A stretch of 64,000 nucleotides of DNA from Streptomyces sp. GQFP (GCF_021545335.1 NZ_CP089312.1:5208001-5272000); one strand, 5' to 3'. Positions 31,577-41,438 are shown, counted from the first letter of the stretch. Notes: generated by a model not told the origin, from the letters alone. Program-made: numbers and translations.

Positions 31577-32386
31577 TCAGCGGCCCAGTTGCCGCAGAAC
31601 CGCGCCCGGGCGGTTGGTGATGATGGCGTCGATGCCGAGATCGACACAGAGGCTGACGTCCTCGGGCTCGTTCACGGTCCAGACGTGCACCTGGTGACCG
31701 GCGCGTTTCAGCCGCTCCACGTACGCCGGGTGACCGCGCACGATCCGGATCGAGGGGCCCGCGATCCGGACACCGGCCGGCAGCCGTCCGTCGCGCAGCC
31801 GGGGCGAGAGGAACTGGTTCAGATAGACCGTCGGCAGCGTCGGCGACGCGGCCCGGACGCGGTGCAGCGAGCGCGCCGAGAAACTCATGACCCGTACCTG
31901 TGAATCGGCCGGCGACTCCGGGCTGTCCAGACCGAACCGTTTGAGCAGGAACAGCAGCCGCTCCTCGACCTGGCCCGCCCAGCGCGTGGGGTGCTTGGTC
32001 TCGATGGCCAGCTCCACCCGCCGCCCGGCGTCCGCGACGAGCGAGAGCAGCCGCTCCAGGGTGAGTACGGAGGTGTCCTCGCGGTCCTCCGGGCGGTGCT
32101 CCCAGTCGGGGGCCTCGTCGCGGTTCCTCCAGGAACCGAAGTCCAGGGCGGCGAGGTCGGCGAGTTCCAGCGCGGAGACCGCGCCGCGGCCATTGGACGT
32201 ACGGTTGACGCGACGGTCGTGGACACAGACGAGATGGCCGTCCGCGGTCAGCCGTACATCGCACTCCAGGGCGTCGGCGCCGGCCTCGATGGCCTTCTTG
32301 TAGGCGGCCAGTGTGTGCTCGGGTGCCTCTTCGGAGGCTCCGCGGTGGGCGACGACCTGGATCGGGTGCTGTCGTGCGTGGGTCAC
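31577..32386 (-). CDS. Glycerophosphodiester phosphodiesterase
   Basis: A protein of 269 residues from ATG 32386. It splits deacylated phospholipids into glycerol 3-phosphate and an alcohol. The GDPD barrel is complete: V-A-H-R-G-A-S-E-E-A-P-E-H-T (catalytic His and the first Glu), A-D-A-L-E-C-D-V-R-L-T (metal Glu/Asp), V-C-V-H-D-R-R (second His), I-E-T-K-H, and the late W-T-V-N-E-P. No signal peptide, so it is cytoplasmic. It lies 285 bp upstream of the HATPase gene on the same strand. Confidence 0.94.
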   Translation of the reverse strand: MTHARQHPIQVVAHRGASEEAPEHTLAAYKKAIEAGADALECDVRLTADGHLVCVHDRRVNRTSNGRGAVSALELADLAALDFGSWRNRDEAPDWEHRPEDREDTSVLTLERLLSLVADAGRRVELAIETKHPTRWAGQVEERLLFLLKRFGLDSPESPADSQVRVMSFSARSLHRVRAASPTLPTVYLNQFLSPRLRDGRLPAGVRIAGPSIRIVRGHPAYVERLKRAGHQVHVWTVNEPEDVSLCVDLGIDAIITNRPGAVLRQLGR

Positions 32387-32695
32387 CGCGTCATGGTGTC
32401 ACCGTCGAAGGGCGGGTGTGACGTGCTGGGCACCCAGTCCGCCCAACAGAAGCTCACGCCGGTGTGATTTGTCAGATATAAAGAGTGGCCCCGGACCCAC
32501 AGGCACCGCTTATGGTGCCCTGACGCCCCGTGGGAAAAGCTGACGGCATACAAAAGGACACGCACAGCTGAATCACGTACCGACCGCGTACCCGTGTGAA
32601 ACGGGCACCCGCACGTATGGATCGGGTGGATCGAGTGGATCGGGCGTGACCGAGTGCGACCGAGAAGGACAGCCGTGGATCGAGGAGAAAGAGCT
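32387..32695. other. Gene-free divergent promoter region
   Basis: A 309-bp gap between the phosphodiesterase (minus) and the protease (plus), which must hold both promoters. The A/T-rich piece at about 32467-32486 is the best place for one of them; I could not fix a -35/-10 pair. No palindrome or RNA gene stands out. Confidence 0.4.
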
Positions 32696-34174
32696 GTGAG
32701 CACCGAGAACGAGGGCACTGCGGTACCCCCGGCCCCGTCCGCACCTCCCGTGCCGGTGGAATCTCCTGCTGCCTCCCCGCAGGCCACCGCGCCCGAGGCC
32801 CCGACAACCCAGCTTCCGCCGGTGCCCCCGAGCGCCCCGGAGCCGGCGCACGCGGACCAGGTACCGGCGTACGCGTCGGCGGGCGCGCCGGACGCACCCC
32901 AGGGCGCCGGTCTGGGCCCCGAGGCAGCCGCCTGGCCGCCGCCTCCCCCGCCGCCGACGGTGCCGTCGTACATGGACGGCGGAAGCGGCAGTGGCGGCGA
33001 CCCGGGTGCCCCCTGGGGTGCCACGTACGACCAGCAGCCGCCGAAGCCCAAGTCCGGGCGCGGCGGGCTGATCGCCGCGGTGCTGGTGGCCGCGCTGGTC
33101 GCGGGCGGCGCGGGCGGCGGCATCGGCTACACGCTGGCCAAGGACAACGACGACTCCACCACGTCGACGACGGTCTCCGCCGCGCAGCAGACCGGCGGCG
33201 ACCTCAAGCGCGACGCCGGCACGGTCGCGGGCGTGGCCGCCAAGGCGCTGCCGAGCACGGTCACCATCGAGGCCGAGAGCTCCAGCGGCGAGGGCGGCAC
33301 CGGCACGGGCTTCGTCTTCGACACCCAGGGGCACATCGTCACCAACAACCACGTCGTCGCGGACGCGGTCGACGGCGGCAAGGTGACGGCCACCTTCCCC
33401 GACGGCAAGAAGTACGACGCCGAGGTCGTCGGCCACGCCCAGGGTTACGACGTGGCGGTCATCAAGCTCAAGAACGCCCCCTCCGACCTTCAGCCGCTCA
33501 CCCTCGGCGACTCCGACAAGGTGGCCGTCGGCGACTCGACGATCGCGATCGGCGCGCCCTTCGGCCTGTCCAACACGGTGACCACGGGCATCATCAGCGC
33601 CAAGAACCGCCCGGTGGCCTCCAGCGACGGCAGCGCCAGCAGCAAGGCCTCGTACATGAGCGCCCTGCAGACTGACGCGTCGATCAACCCCGGCAACTCC
33701 GGCGGCCCACTCCTGGACGCCTCGGGCAACGTCATCGGCATCAACTCGGCGATCCAGTCCTCCAGCAGCGGCGGCCTGAGCACCGGCCAGTCCGGCTCGA
33801 TCGGCCTGGGCTTCGCCATCCCGATCAACCAGGCCAAGTACGTCGCCCAGCAGCTGATCAAGACCGGCAAGCCGGTCTACGCGAAGATCGGTGCCTCGGT
33901 CGCCCTGACCGAGGGCACGGGCGGCGCGCAGATCAGCCAGAAGACCGACGACACCCCCAACCCGGTGGAGTCGGGCGGCCCGGCGGCCGCGGCGGGCCTG
34001 CAGCCCGGCGACGTCATCACCAAGCTCGACGACCACGTGATCGACAGCGGCCCGACCCTGATCGGCGAGATCTGGACCCACCAGCCCGGCGACAAGGTCC
34101 AGATCACGTACGAACGGGACGGCAAGTCAAAGACGGTCGAACTGACCCTGGGCTCCCGCGAGGGCGACAGCTGA
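32696..34174 (+). CDS. Membrane-anchored HtrA/DegP-type serine protease with PDZ domain
   Basis: A protein of 492 residues from GTG 32696, which has GAGGAG 10 bases upstream; GTG 32654 and 32675 are alternatives. A Pro/Ala-rich cytoplasmic N-terminus (1-118), one membrane helix (about 123-147), then a trypsin-like domain with the triad His219 (T-N-N-H-V-V), Asp252 (Y-D-V-A-V-I-K-L) and Ser335 (N-P-G-N-S-G-G-P). The C-terminal PDZ domain (about 395-490) has A-A-A-G-L-Q-P-G-D-V-I. It should degrade or process misfolded proteins outside the membrane. It resembles actinobacterial HtrA/PepD proteins often controlled by envelope-stress sigma factors. Confidence 0.93.
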   Translation: MSTENEGTAVPPAPSAPPVPVESPAASPQATAPEAPTTQLPPVPPSAPEPAHADQVPAYASAGAPDAPQGAGLGPEAAAWPPPPPPPTVPSYMDGGSGSGGDPGAPWGATYDQQPPKPKSGRGGLIAAVLVAALVAGGAGGGIGYTLAKDNDDSTTSTTVSAAQQTGGDLKRDAGTVAGVAAKALPSTVTIEAESSSGEGGTGTGFVFDTQGHIVTNNHVVADAVDGGKVTATFPDGKKYDAEVVGHAQGYDVAVIKLKNAPSDLQPLTLGDSDKVAVGDSTIAIGAPFGLSNTVTTGIISAKNRPVASSDGSASSKASYMSALQTDASINPGNSGGPLLDASGNVIGINSAIQSSSSGGLSTGQSGSIGLGFAIPINQAKYVAQQLIKTGKPVYAKIGASVALTEGTGGAQISQKTDDTPNPVESGGPAAAAGLQPGDVITKLDDHVIDSGPTLIGEIWTHQPGDKVQITYERDGKSKTVELTLGSREGDS

Positions 34175-34238
34175 CGACCACGCGCGCGTGGTGACCCGTT
34201 ACTCTTGTCCCGCGCCGAGCTGATCAGGCCCGGCGCGG

Positions 34239-34325
34239 GGAAGCGTGCCCGAGCGGCCTAAGGGAATGGTCTTGAAAACCATCGTGGCAGCGATGTCACC
34301 GTGAGTTCGAATCTCACCGCTTCCG
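34239..34325 (+). tRNA. tRNA-Ser (anticodon TGA)
   Basis: An 87-nt class II tRNA. Acceptor arms 34239-34245 and 34318-34324 pair over 7 bases, discriminator G at 34325. The anticodon loop C-T-T-G-A-A-A gives TGA (reads UCA and UCN). The long variable arm and the T-arm G-T-T-C-G-A-A-T-C are present. CCA is not encoded, as is usual for Streptomyces. Confidence 0.95.
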
Positions 34326-34356
34326 CAGTAGCAGCCGTTCAGCGTGTGAGCTGATC

Positions 34357-34392
34357 AGGAGGGGCGTCCCCGGTACCGGGGACGCCCCTCCT
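34357..34392. terminator. 36-bp perfect palindrome after tRNA-Ser
   Basis: Two 18-base arms with no loop (34357-34374 and 34375-34392), 31 bases after the tRNA and 30 bases before the stop of the convergent Prim-Pol gene. It should terminate transcription from both sides. Confidence 0.8.
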
Positions 34393-34422
34393 GTGTGTTC
34401 GGCCCCGCAGGTGGCCCGGGTT

Positions 34423-35289
34423 TCACCCCCGCCACCCCGTCATCCGCCCCGCCGAAGCCACAGTCGCCCGAGCCTCCCGCTCCGTGAGCCCCGTCTGGAC
34501 GGCTGCCTCCACCAGCGGCCCCAACAGAACATCCCCCAGCCCGTTCTCGTACGCCCGGCAAGCCGCCCAGAACAGGCGGGTGTTGCGTTGGCCCTCGTGG
34601 GCCGCCAGGACGAACTGGACCAGGCCCTGGCCGTGTTCGGGTGGGGCGGGGGATGTCGAGCGGTGCGTGCGCGGTGGGGGCAGAAGGAGGCGGAGGAGAG
34701 AGGGAGGGCAAGGGGCCGGGGTCAGGTGGGACGTGCCGGGGGCCGTGCCGTAGACGCCGTGTTCGGTTCGGGAGCCGGGGCCCACCAGGTAGCCGCCGGC
34801 TCCTCTGATGTCGATGCCGGGGGCCAGTCTGCTCGCCGAGTTGGGGATCACCGCGTCCGGGGGGCCGGTCAGCCACAGGTGGCGGCCGCCGGACGGGGTC
34901 AGGACGACCACTGTCTCGGGGATCGTGAACAGGTGGCGCAGGGCCAGTTCGCGCAGGGCGGCCGAGGAGTCCGTGCCCGACTTGGTGTCGAGGTCGATGC
35001 CGATGAGGTGGTGCGGGGGCAGGCCGCAGGCGATGCCGTAGCCGGTGGCCCAGGGGGCGGCGGCGAAGAGTTCACGGATGCGGGAGGGGTCGGTCGTGGC
35101 GTCGTACACGCCGTGACCCATAGCGCCGCACTCGCCGTGGCAGGGGGGTGGGATCGGGTCGTCCCGGTGGGGGGAGCGCAGGGCCGGGAGTTTTGTCCGG
35201 GACAGCGGGATGACGGCCAGGCCGCGTTCGGCGGCTGACAGGGCGTGGGCGAGGGCCAGCGTCGTGGCCTGCCGGTCTGTGGTGGCCAT
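34423..35289 (-). CDS. Bifunctional DNA primase/polymerase (Prim-Pol, AEP superfamily)
   Basis: A protein of 288 residues from ATG 35289 (a GTG at 35307 would add six residues). The N-terminal Prim-Pol domain is complete: H-A-L-S-A-A-E-R-G-L-A-V-I-P-L-S, W-A-T-G-Y-G-I-A-C-G, the metal-binding I-G-I-D-L-D-T-K-S-G, and S-G-G-R-H-L-W-L with the catalytic His. A Pro-rich linker follows, then a helical C-terminal domain (about 220-288) ending in A-R-A-T-V-A-S-A-G. Such proteins are typical of actinobacterial plasmids and integrative elements but also occur in the core genome; here it abuts tRNA-Ser without other mobile genes. It may prime DNA in repair, which is inference. Confidence 0.85.
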   Translation of the reverse strand: MATTDRQATTLALAHALSAAERGLAVIPLSRTKLPALRSPHRDDPIPPPCHGECGAMGHGVYDATTDPSRIRELFAAAPWATGYGIACGLPPHHLIGIDLDTKSGTDSSAALRELALRHLFTIPETVVVLTPSGGRHLWLTGPPDAVIPNSASRLAPGIDIRGAGGYLVGPGSRTEHGVYGTAPGTSHLTPAPCPPSLLRLLLPPPRTHRSTSPAPPEHGQGLVQFVLAAHEGQRNTRLFWAACRAYENGLGDVLLGPLVEAAVQTGLTEREARATVASAGRMTGWRG

Positions 35290-35694
35290 GCCCCCATGTT
35301 CGTACACCTGTTCGAAAAAGGGAAGGGCGTGTGGGCCCGCAGGGGTCGGATCAGGCGAATGGCTGGAAATGTGCGGGAACGCTTCGTCCCTTGTGTCCCT
35401 TGGGTGTCACCGCTGCCGCCTGGCGTGAATCAGAGCTAATGGGCTGACCTGCGACTTTGGTGATGCGAGGAGGGTTTATCGACTTGTCATCACGCTTCAG
35501 GGGGAATAAACGGTTCCGGGGTGGTTCGCCGGGGATTCGGTGGGCAATCCTGATCTCGCGACGCAGTGCACAGCGGCGAGACAACACCGGGGCGGGTGGC
35601 CAACTGCCTTGGAAGTAGTGGAAGTTCACGCATCACACGTACTTCGTACGGTCCGGCACAGGAGCCGGGGCGTACATGTTCTGGAGGAACAGAC
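35290..35694. other. Gene-free region upstream of the small secreted protein
   Basis: A 405-bp gap between the Prim-Pol gene (minus) and the secreted-protein gene (plus). It is A/T-richer than its neighbours around 35440-35520 and so probably holds the promoter of the secreted protein. I found no gene, RNA or clear palindrome. Confidence 0.4.
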
Positions 35695-36000
35695 ATGGCA
35701 AGCATCCGTACCGCCCGCGTCATCGCCGCCGTCTCGGCTCTGCCCCTCGCCGCCGCGCTCTTCAGCGGCGTCGCGACGGCGGACAACGGCGCCTTCGCGG
35801 ACGACGGATCGAACTCGGCCGTCGCCAGCATCATCGGCAGCGGCGTGGGCGGCGACAACAACGGCAACTCGTCCACCTCGCAGCAGCAGGCGGTCGGCTC
35901 CGGCGCCTCGAACCAGAACAACACCGCGCAGGTGAACGGCTCCGGGTTCACGGCCATCGACCAGTCCAACGCCGTCGTCAACTTCACCAACCTCTGGTAG
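35695..36000 (+). CDS. Small secreted Asn/Gln/Ser-rich protein, 101 aa
   Basis: Starts at ATG 35695 with GGAGG 9 bases upstream. A signal peptide (T-A-R-V-I-A-A-V-S-A-L-P-L-A-A-A-L-F-S) is followed by a mature part of about 70 residues made mostly of N, Q, S, G, A and V, with no Cys, no Lys/Arg and very few large hydrophobics: S-N-S-A-V-A-S-I-I-G-S-G-V-G, S-Q-Q-Q-A-V-G-S-G-A, Q-N-N-T-A-Q-V-N-G-S-G. The hydrophobic/polar alternation with N and Q resembles the composition of amyloid-forming surface proteins. It is not a chaplin or rodlin by motif. A strong terminator follows, so it is a single-gene unit with probable high expression. Confidence 0.8.
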   Translation: MASIRTARVIAAVSALPLAAALFSGVATADNGAFADDGSNSAVASIIGSGVGGDNNGNSSTSQQQAVGSGASNQNNTAQVNGSGFTAIDQSNAVVNFTNLW

Positions 36001-36076
36001 GCCTTCGGGCCGGCGGGGGTGTGGGTCCCCGACGGTCCTGAACTCCCTTGTGGGGAGCGCTTCATGGGGTGGTAAT

Positions 36077-36119
36077 ACGTCTGCGCGGCGGCACGAACTT
36101 CGTGCCGCCGCGCAGACGT
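36077..36119 (+). terminator. Strong terminator after the small secreted protein
   Basis: A 21-bp perfect stem (36077-36097 with 36099-36119) and a 1-nt centre. Unusually long for a one-gene unit, which fits high expression. Confidence 0.85.
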
Positions 36120-36184
36120 TTTCCATGCCGGGTGCAGGGTCCGTCCCTTGACACCCTTTCGCATCTGACGGACAGTCAGAAACC

Positions 36185-37156
36185 GTGAGTCAGCCACCTA
36201 GCCACTCGTCCAGTCCCCAACTCGCCGCGCAGCTCGCCGCGTTCGAAGGGCGGCCCGCCGTCGTCGGTGGTGTCGGCAAGGATCCCGTCAACGAGCCGAT
36301 GATCCGGCACTGGTGTGAGGCGCTGGGCGACAGCAGTTCGGCGTATGTCGGGCCGGACGCCGTCGCGCCGGCCACCATGCTCCAGGTGTGGACCATGGGC
36401 GGCCTGTCCGGGCATGCGAGCCGCTCGGAGGCGTACGAGGAGCTGCTCGCCCTGCTCGACGACGCGGGCTGCACCTCCGTCGTCGCCACCGACTGCGAGC
36501 AGGAGTATCTGCGGCCCCTGCGCCCGGGGGACCGGGTCGCGTTCGATTCGGTCGTCGAGTCCGTCTCGGGACCCAAGGCCACCAAGGTCGGCACCGGGTA
36601 CTTCGTCACGACCCGGATGGATGTACGAGTGGACGGTGAGCCGGTGGGCACCCATCGGTTCCGGATCCTCAAGTACGCCCCCTCCCGTGCCCCAGGCGCC
36701 TCGCGCGCCCCTGAGACGCCTGCGGGGCGCGCAACCCCGGCCACCCGCCCCCGGCCCGTCGTCAACCGCGACAACGCCGGGTTCTGGGACGGTGTCGGCC
36801 GCCGGCAACTCCTCATCCAGCGGTGCGTGACGTGCCGTGCCCTCCGGTTCCCCTGGCTGCCGGGCTGCAACGCCTGCGGCAGCGGTGACTGGGACACCGT
36901 CGAGGCGTGCGGCGACGGGACCGTCTTCTCGTACGTCGTCATGCATCACCCGCCCTTTCCTGCCTTCGACCCGCCCTATGCCGTCGGGCTGATCGAGCTG
37001 GCGGAGGGGGTGCGGATCATCAGCAACGTGATCGGGATGCCGTACGACAAGGTGCGGATCGGGATGCCGGTGCGGCTGGAGTTCGTGCGGTACGAGGACG
37101 GGCAGCCGGAGCTTCCGGTGTTCCGGGGCGATCTTCCCGGCGAGGTGGGCGGATGA
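36185..37156 (+). CDS. ChsH2-type hydratase subunit: MaoC-like domain plus zinc-ribbon/OB domain
   Basis: A protein of 323 residues from GTG 36185. The N-terminal half (to about 165) is a MaoC-like hot-dog fold; a Pro/Ala-rich linker follows (about 165-195). The C-terminal half is a DUF35 domain: a zinc ribbon C-V-T-C ... C-N-A-C (about 218-236) and an OB fold. In the M. tuberculosis igr operon ChsH2 has this exact layout, pairs with ChsH1, and recruits the aldolase Ltp2 for the last side-chain step of cholesterol degradation. The next two genes, overlapping by four bases each, are matching ChsH1- and Ltp2-like proteins. Confidence 0.88.
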   Translation: MSQPPSHSSSPQLAAQLAAFEGRPAVVGGVGKDPVNEPMIRHWCEALGDSSSAYVGPDAVAPATMLQVWTMGGLSGHASRSEAYEELLALLDDAGCTSVVATDCEQEYLRPLRPGDRVAFDSVVESVSGPKATKVGTGYFVTTRMDVRVDGEPVGTHRFRILKYAPSRAPGASRAPETPAGRATPATRPRPVVNRDNAGFWDGVGRRQLLIQRCVTCRALRFPWLPGCNACGSGDWDTVEACGDGTVFSYVVMHHPPFPAFDPPYAVGLIELAEGVRIISNVIGMPYDKVRIGMPVRLEFVRYEDGQPELPVFRGDLPGEVGG

Positions 37157-37566
37157 AGGCCGGGGACGAGCTGCCGCCGTTGGAGATCGAGATCACGCGC
37201 ACGCTGATCGTCGCCGGGGCCATCGCGTCCCGGGACTTCCAGGACGTGCACCACGACGCCGAGTTGGCGCGGGCGAAGGGGTCCCCGGACATCTTCATGA
37301 ACATCCTCACCACGAACGGGCTGGTGGGGCGGTACATCACCGACTGCTTCGGGCCCGCCGCCGTTCTGCGCAAGGTCGCCATCTGCCTCGGCGCCCCCAA
37401 CCACCCCGGCGACACCATGGTGTTGACCGGCCGGATCGAGGAGGTCGTCGAGGACCCGTACGACGGTGAGATCGCCGTCGTACGCGTGCTCGGGGCCAAC
37501 GCCATCGGTCGGCACGTCTCCGGGACGGTGACCGTCTCCGTACCCCCTGCTGGAGGCACCCCGTGA
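37153..37566 (+). CDS. ChsH1-type MaoC-like enoyl-CoA hydratase subunit
   Basis: A protein of 137 residues from ATG 37153, overlapping the previous stop in ATGA. A single hot-dog domain with the hydratase motif D-F-Q-D-V-H-H-D-A-E-L-A-R-A-K-G (catalytic Asp/His) and G-S-P-D-I-F-M-N-I. It should form the active heteromer with the ChsH2-like protein and hydrate a 2-enoyl-CoA thioester. The reading frame runs into the Ltp2-like gene with a GTGA overlap, so all three proteins are made together. Confidence 0.9.
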   Translation: MKAGDELPPLEIEITRTLIVAGAIASRDFQDVHHDAELARAKGSPDIFMNILTTNGLVGRYITDCFGPAAVLRKVAICLGAPNHPGDTMVLTGRIEEVVEDPYDGEIAVVRVLGANAIGRHVSGTVTVSVPPAGGTP

Positions 37567-38729
37567 GCCTGCACGCGCGCGACGACCTCGGCGGACGTAC
37601 GGCCGTCGTCGGCATCGGGGCCACCGAGTTCTCCAAGGACTCGGGGCGCAGCGAGCTGCGGCTGGCCGTGGAGGCGGTGCGGGCCGCTCTCGACGACGCT
37701 GGGCTGACGCCCGCCGACGTGGACGGCATGGTCACGTTCACGATGGACACCAGTCCGGAGATCACCGTCGCGCAGGCCGCCGGGATCGGGGAGCTGTCCT
37801 TCTTCTCCCGCGTCCACTACGGCGGAGGCGCCGCCTGCGCGACCGTGCAGCAGGCCGCGCTGGCCGTGGCGGCCGGGGTGGCCGAGGTCGTCGTCTGCTA
37901 CCGCGCCTTCAACGAGCGGTCGGGGCGGCGGTTCGGGTCGGGGGTGCAGCGGCGGGAGCCGTCGGCCGAGGGCGTGGCGCTCGGCTGGTCGCTGCCGTTC
38001 GGGCTGCTCACGCCCGCCTCCTGGGTGGCGATGGCGGCGCAGCGGTACCTGTACGCGTACGGGCTGTCGGCGGATGTCTTCGGGCAGGTCGCCGTGAGTG
38101 GCCGGAAGTACGCGGCGACCAATCCGGCCGCCTGGTTCCACGGTCGGCCCATCACCCTCGCCGACCACGCGGCCTCGCGCTGGATCGCCGAGCCGCTGCG
38201 GCTGCTGGACTGCTGCCAGGAGACGGACGGCGGCCAGGCGGTCGTCGTCACCTCCGTCGAACGGGCGCGCGATCTGCGGCACCCGTCGGTTGTTGTCGCT
38301 GCCGCTGCCCAGGGCGCCGGGCGCGCTCAGGAGCAGATGACCAGCTTCTATCGCGACGACCTCACCGGGCTCCCCGAGATGGGCGTGGTGGCTCGGCAGT
38401 TGTGGCGGACGGCCGGGATGGGCCCGGGCGACATCGACGTCGGCATCATCTACGACCACTTCACTCCGTTCGTGCTGATGCAGCTGGAGGAGTTCGGCTT
38501 CTGCGGTCCGGGCGAGGCGGCCGATTTCGTCGCGGCCGAGGGGCTGCCCCTGAACACGCATGGGGGACAGCTCGGGGAGGCGTACCTGCACGGCATGAAC
38601 GGCATCGCGGAGGCGGTACGGCAGCTGCGCGGGACCTCTGTCAACCAAGTGCCGGGCGCTGAGAGAGCGCTGGTCACGGCGGGTACGGGGGTGCCGACAT
38701 CGGGGTTGGTCCTGGAGGCCGCCGGATGA
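37563..38729 (+). CDS. Ltp2-type thiolase-fold aldolase (lipid-transfer protein)
   Basis: A protein of 388 residues from GTG 37563. A thiolase-fold protein of the SCP-x/lipid-transfer group: V-V-G-I-G-A-T-E-F-S-K at the start, Y-G-G-G-A-A-C-A-T-V-Q in the place of the nucleophilic Cys, Y-D-H-F-T-P-F-V-L (the catalytic Tyr/His of Ltp2-type retro-aldolases), and N-T-H-G-G-Q-L-G-E-A-Y at the C-terminus. It probably cleaves the beta-hydroxyacyl-CoA made by the hydratase pair, releasing propionyl- or acetyl-CoA. The substrate here is unknown; the window has no steroid-ring genes. Confidence 0.9.
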   Translation: MSLHARDDLGGRTAVVGIGATEFSKDSGRSELRLAVEAVRAALDDAGLTPADVDGMVTFTMDTSPEITVAQAAGIGELSFFSRVHYGGGAACATVQQAALAVAAGVAEVVVCYRAFNERSGRRFGSGVQRREPSAEGVALGWSLPFGLLTPASWVAMAAQRYLYAYGLSADVFGQVAVSGRKYAATNPAAWFHGRPITLADHAASRWIAEPLRLLDCCQETDGGQAVVVTSVERARDLRHPSVVVAAAAQGAGRAQEQMTSFYRDDLTGLPEMGVVARQLWRTAGMGPGDIDVGIIYDHFTPFVLMQLEEFGFCGPGEAADFVAAEGLPLNTHGGQLGEAYLHGMNGIAEAVRQLRGTSVNQVPGAERALVTAGTGVPTSGLVLEAAG

Positions 38730-38841
38730 GCGTGCCCGTCCGGGCGACTGTCCCGCCCGCGGCTGTCACTACTACCGGAGGAGCAGCCTCCGTACTACCG
38801 CCGTACGACACCTCAGGGTCGGACCCTCATAGGCCCGTACC

Positions 38842-38870
38842 CTGCCTCCACCTTCAGGAGGTGGAGGCAG
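38842..38870. terminator. Hairpin between the Ltp2-like gene and the sigma factor gene
   Basis: A 12-bp perfect stem (38842-38853 with 38859-38870), loop TCAGG, 113 bp after the aldolase stop. Confidence 0.7.
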
Positions 38871-38954
38871 CCCCCCTCCTACAACCTGAGGCGGACGCGG
38901 CTTCGGGACCTGCGGCCGATCCGCCCGAGTAGGGGGCGAACCTAGCGTAGAGCC

Positions 38955-39539
38955 ATGACCACACCCGTCTGCACCAGCGCTTCGAACGCGGCTACGCTCG
39001 CGACGCAGACCCTGGCGTTCGCGTCGTACACATCGTCGTACACCTCGTACCCGTCGTTCTCGTCGTACGTGAAAGCCCGCCGCCCGGTGCTGTTGCGCAC
39101 CGCCCGGTCGCTCACCGCGAACCCGAGCGACGCGGAGGACCTCCTGCAGACCGCGCTCACCAAGACCTACGTCGCGTGGGAGCGGATCGAGGACCACCGT
39201 GCGCTCGACGGCTATGTCCGCCGCGCGCTCCTCAACACGCGGACGTCGCAGTGGCGCAAGCGCAAGGTCGACGAGTTCGTCTGCGACGAGCTGCCGGAGC
39301 CCGAGGGGACGCCGGTCGGCGATCCGGCGGAGCACCAGGTGCTGCACGACGCGATGTGGCGCGCGATCATGAAGCTGCCGGCTCGGCAGCGGGCGATGGT
39401 GGTGCTGCGGTACTACGAGGACCTGAGCGAGGTCCAGACGGCCGAGGTGCTCGGGGTGTCGGTGGGCACGGTCAAGTCGGCCGTCTCGCGGGCGCTGGGC
39501 AAGCTGCGCGAGGACCCTGAGCTGGTGCTCGCCCGATAG
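38955..39539 (+). CDS. SigE-family (ECF-type) RNA polymerase sigma factor
   Basis: A protein of 194 residues from ATG 38955. Region 2 includes A-R-R-P-V-L-L-R-T-A-R-S-L-T-A-N and D-A-E-D-L-L-Q-T-A-L-T-K-T-Y; region 4 is R-Y-Y-E-D-L-S-E-V-Q-T-A-E-V-L-G with the helix-turn-helix G-V-S-V-G-T-V-K-S-A-V-S-R-A. The N-terminus is an unusual S/T/Y run (S-Y-T-S-S-Y-T-S-Y-P-S-F-S-S-Y, about residues 24-40). No anti-sigma gene is adjacent, as in other members of this subfamily in Streptomyces. Its regulon and signal are unknown. Confidence 0.92.
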   Translation: MTTPVCTSASNAATLATQTLAFASYTSSYTSYPSFSSYVKARRPVLLRTARSLTANPSDAEDLLQTALTKTYVAWERIEDHRALDGYVRRALLNTRTSQWRKRKVDEFVCDELPEPEGTPVGDPAEHQVLHDAMWRAIMKLPARQRAMVVLRYYEDLSEVQTAEVLGVSVGTVKSAVSRALGKLREDPELVLAR

Positions 39540-39730
39540 TCGCTGCAGTTTCCCTGCCTGTTGGTTCCCTCACGGGAACCTCTTGTGAGCCCCGATAGTT
39601 CCCTCGACAGTTCCCGAGGCACGACGTGATCTGATCGATCACTCTCCCCTAGTGACGTACCGCTCGGTATGTGCGCAGAATCAGCACAACCTTTACCACC
39701 GAGTAGGCAATGAAGCCCCGGGAGGACGCC

Positions 39731-41383
<1,653 letters not shown>

Positions 41384-41398
41384 CGACCGACTTGGGTC

Positions 41399-41438
41399 GA
41401 CTTGGGGCGATGTTTCACGTGAAACATCGCCCCAAGTC
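41399..41438. other. parS: parS site embedded in a 40-bp palindrome (terminator)
   Basis: The parS core (41411-41426) is the centre of a perfect 40-bp palindrome; the flanks GACTTGGGGCGA and its complement extend it by 12 bp on each side. It fills the 70-bp gap between the acyl-CoA ligase stop and the stop of the convergent pseudokinase gene, so it should also terminate both transcripts. Confidence 0.93.

Noticed and set aside
34239..35289. An integrated AICE-type element at tRNA-Ser(TGA), suggested by the adjacent Prim-Pol gene
   Set aside because: No integrase, excisionase, FtsK-like transfer gene or repeated tRNA 3' end was seen.
38726..38932. A 68-codon frame whose ATG overlaps the Ltp2-like stop
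   Set aside because: It runs through the 12-bp terminator-like hairpin at 38842-38870, has no recognisable motif, and its composition is proline noise.
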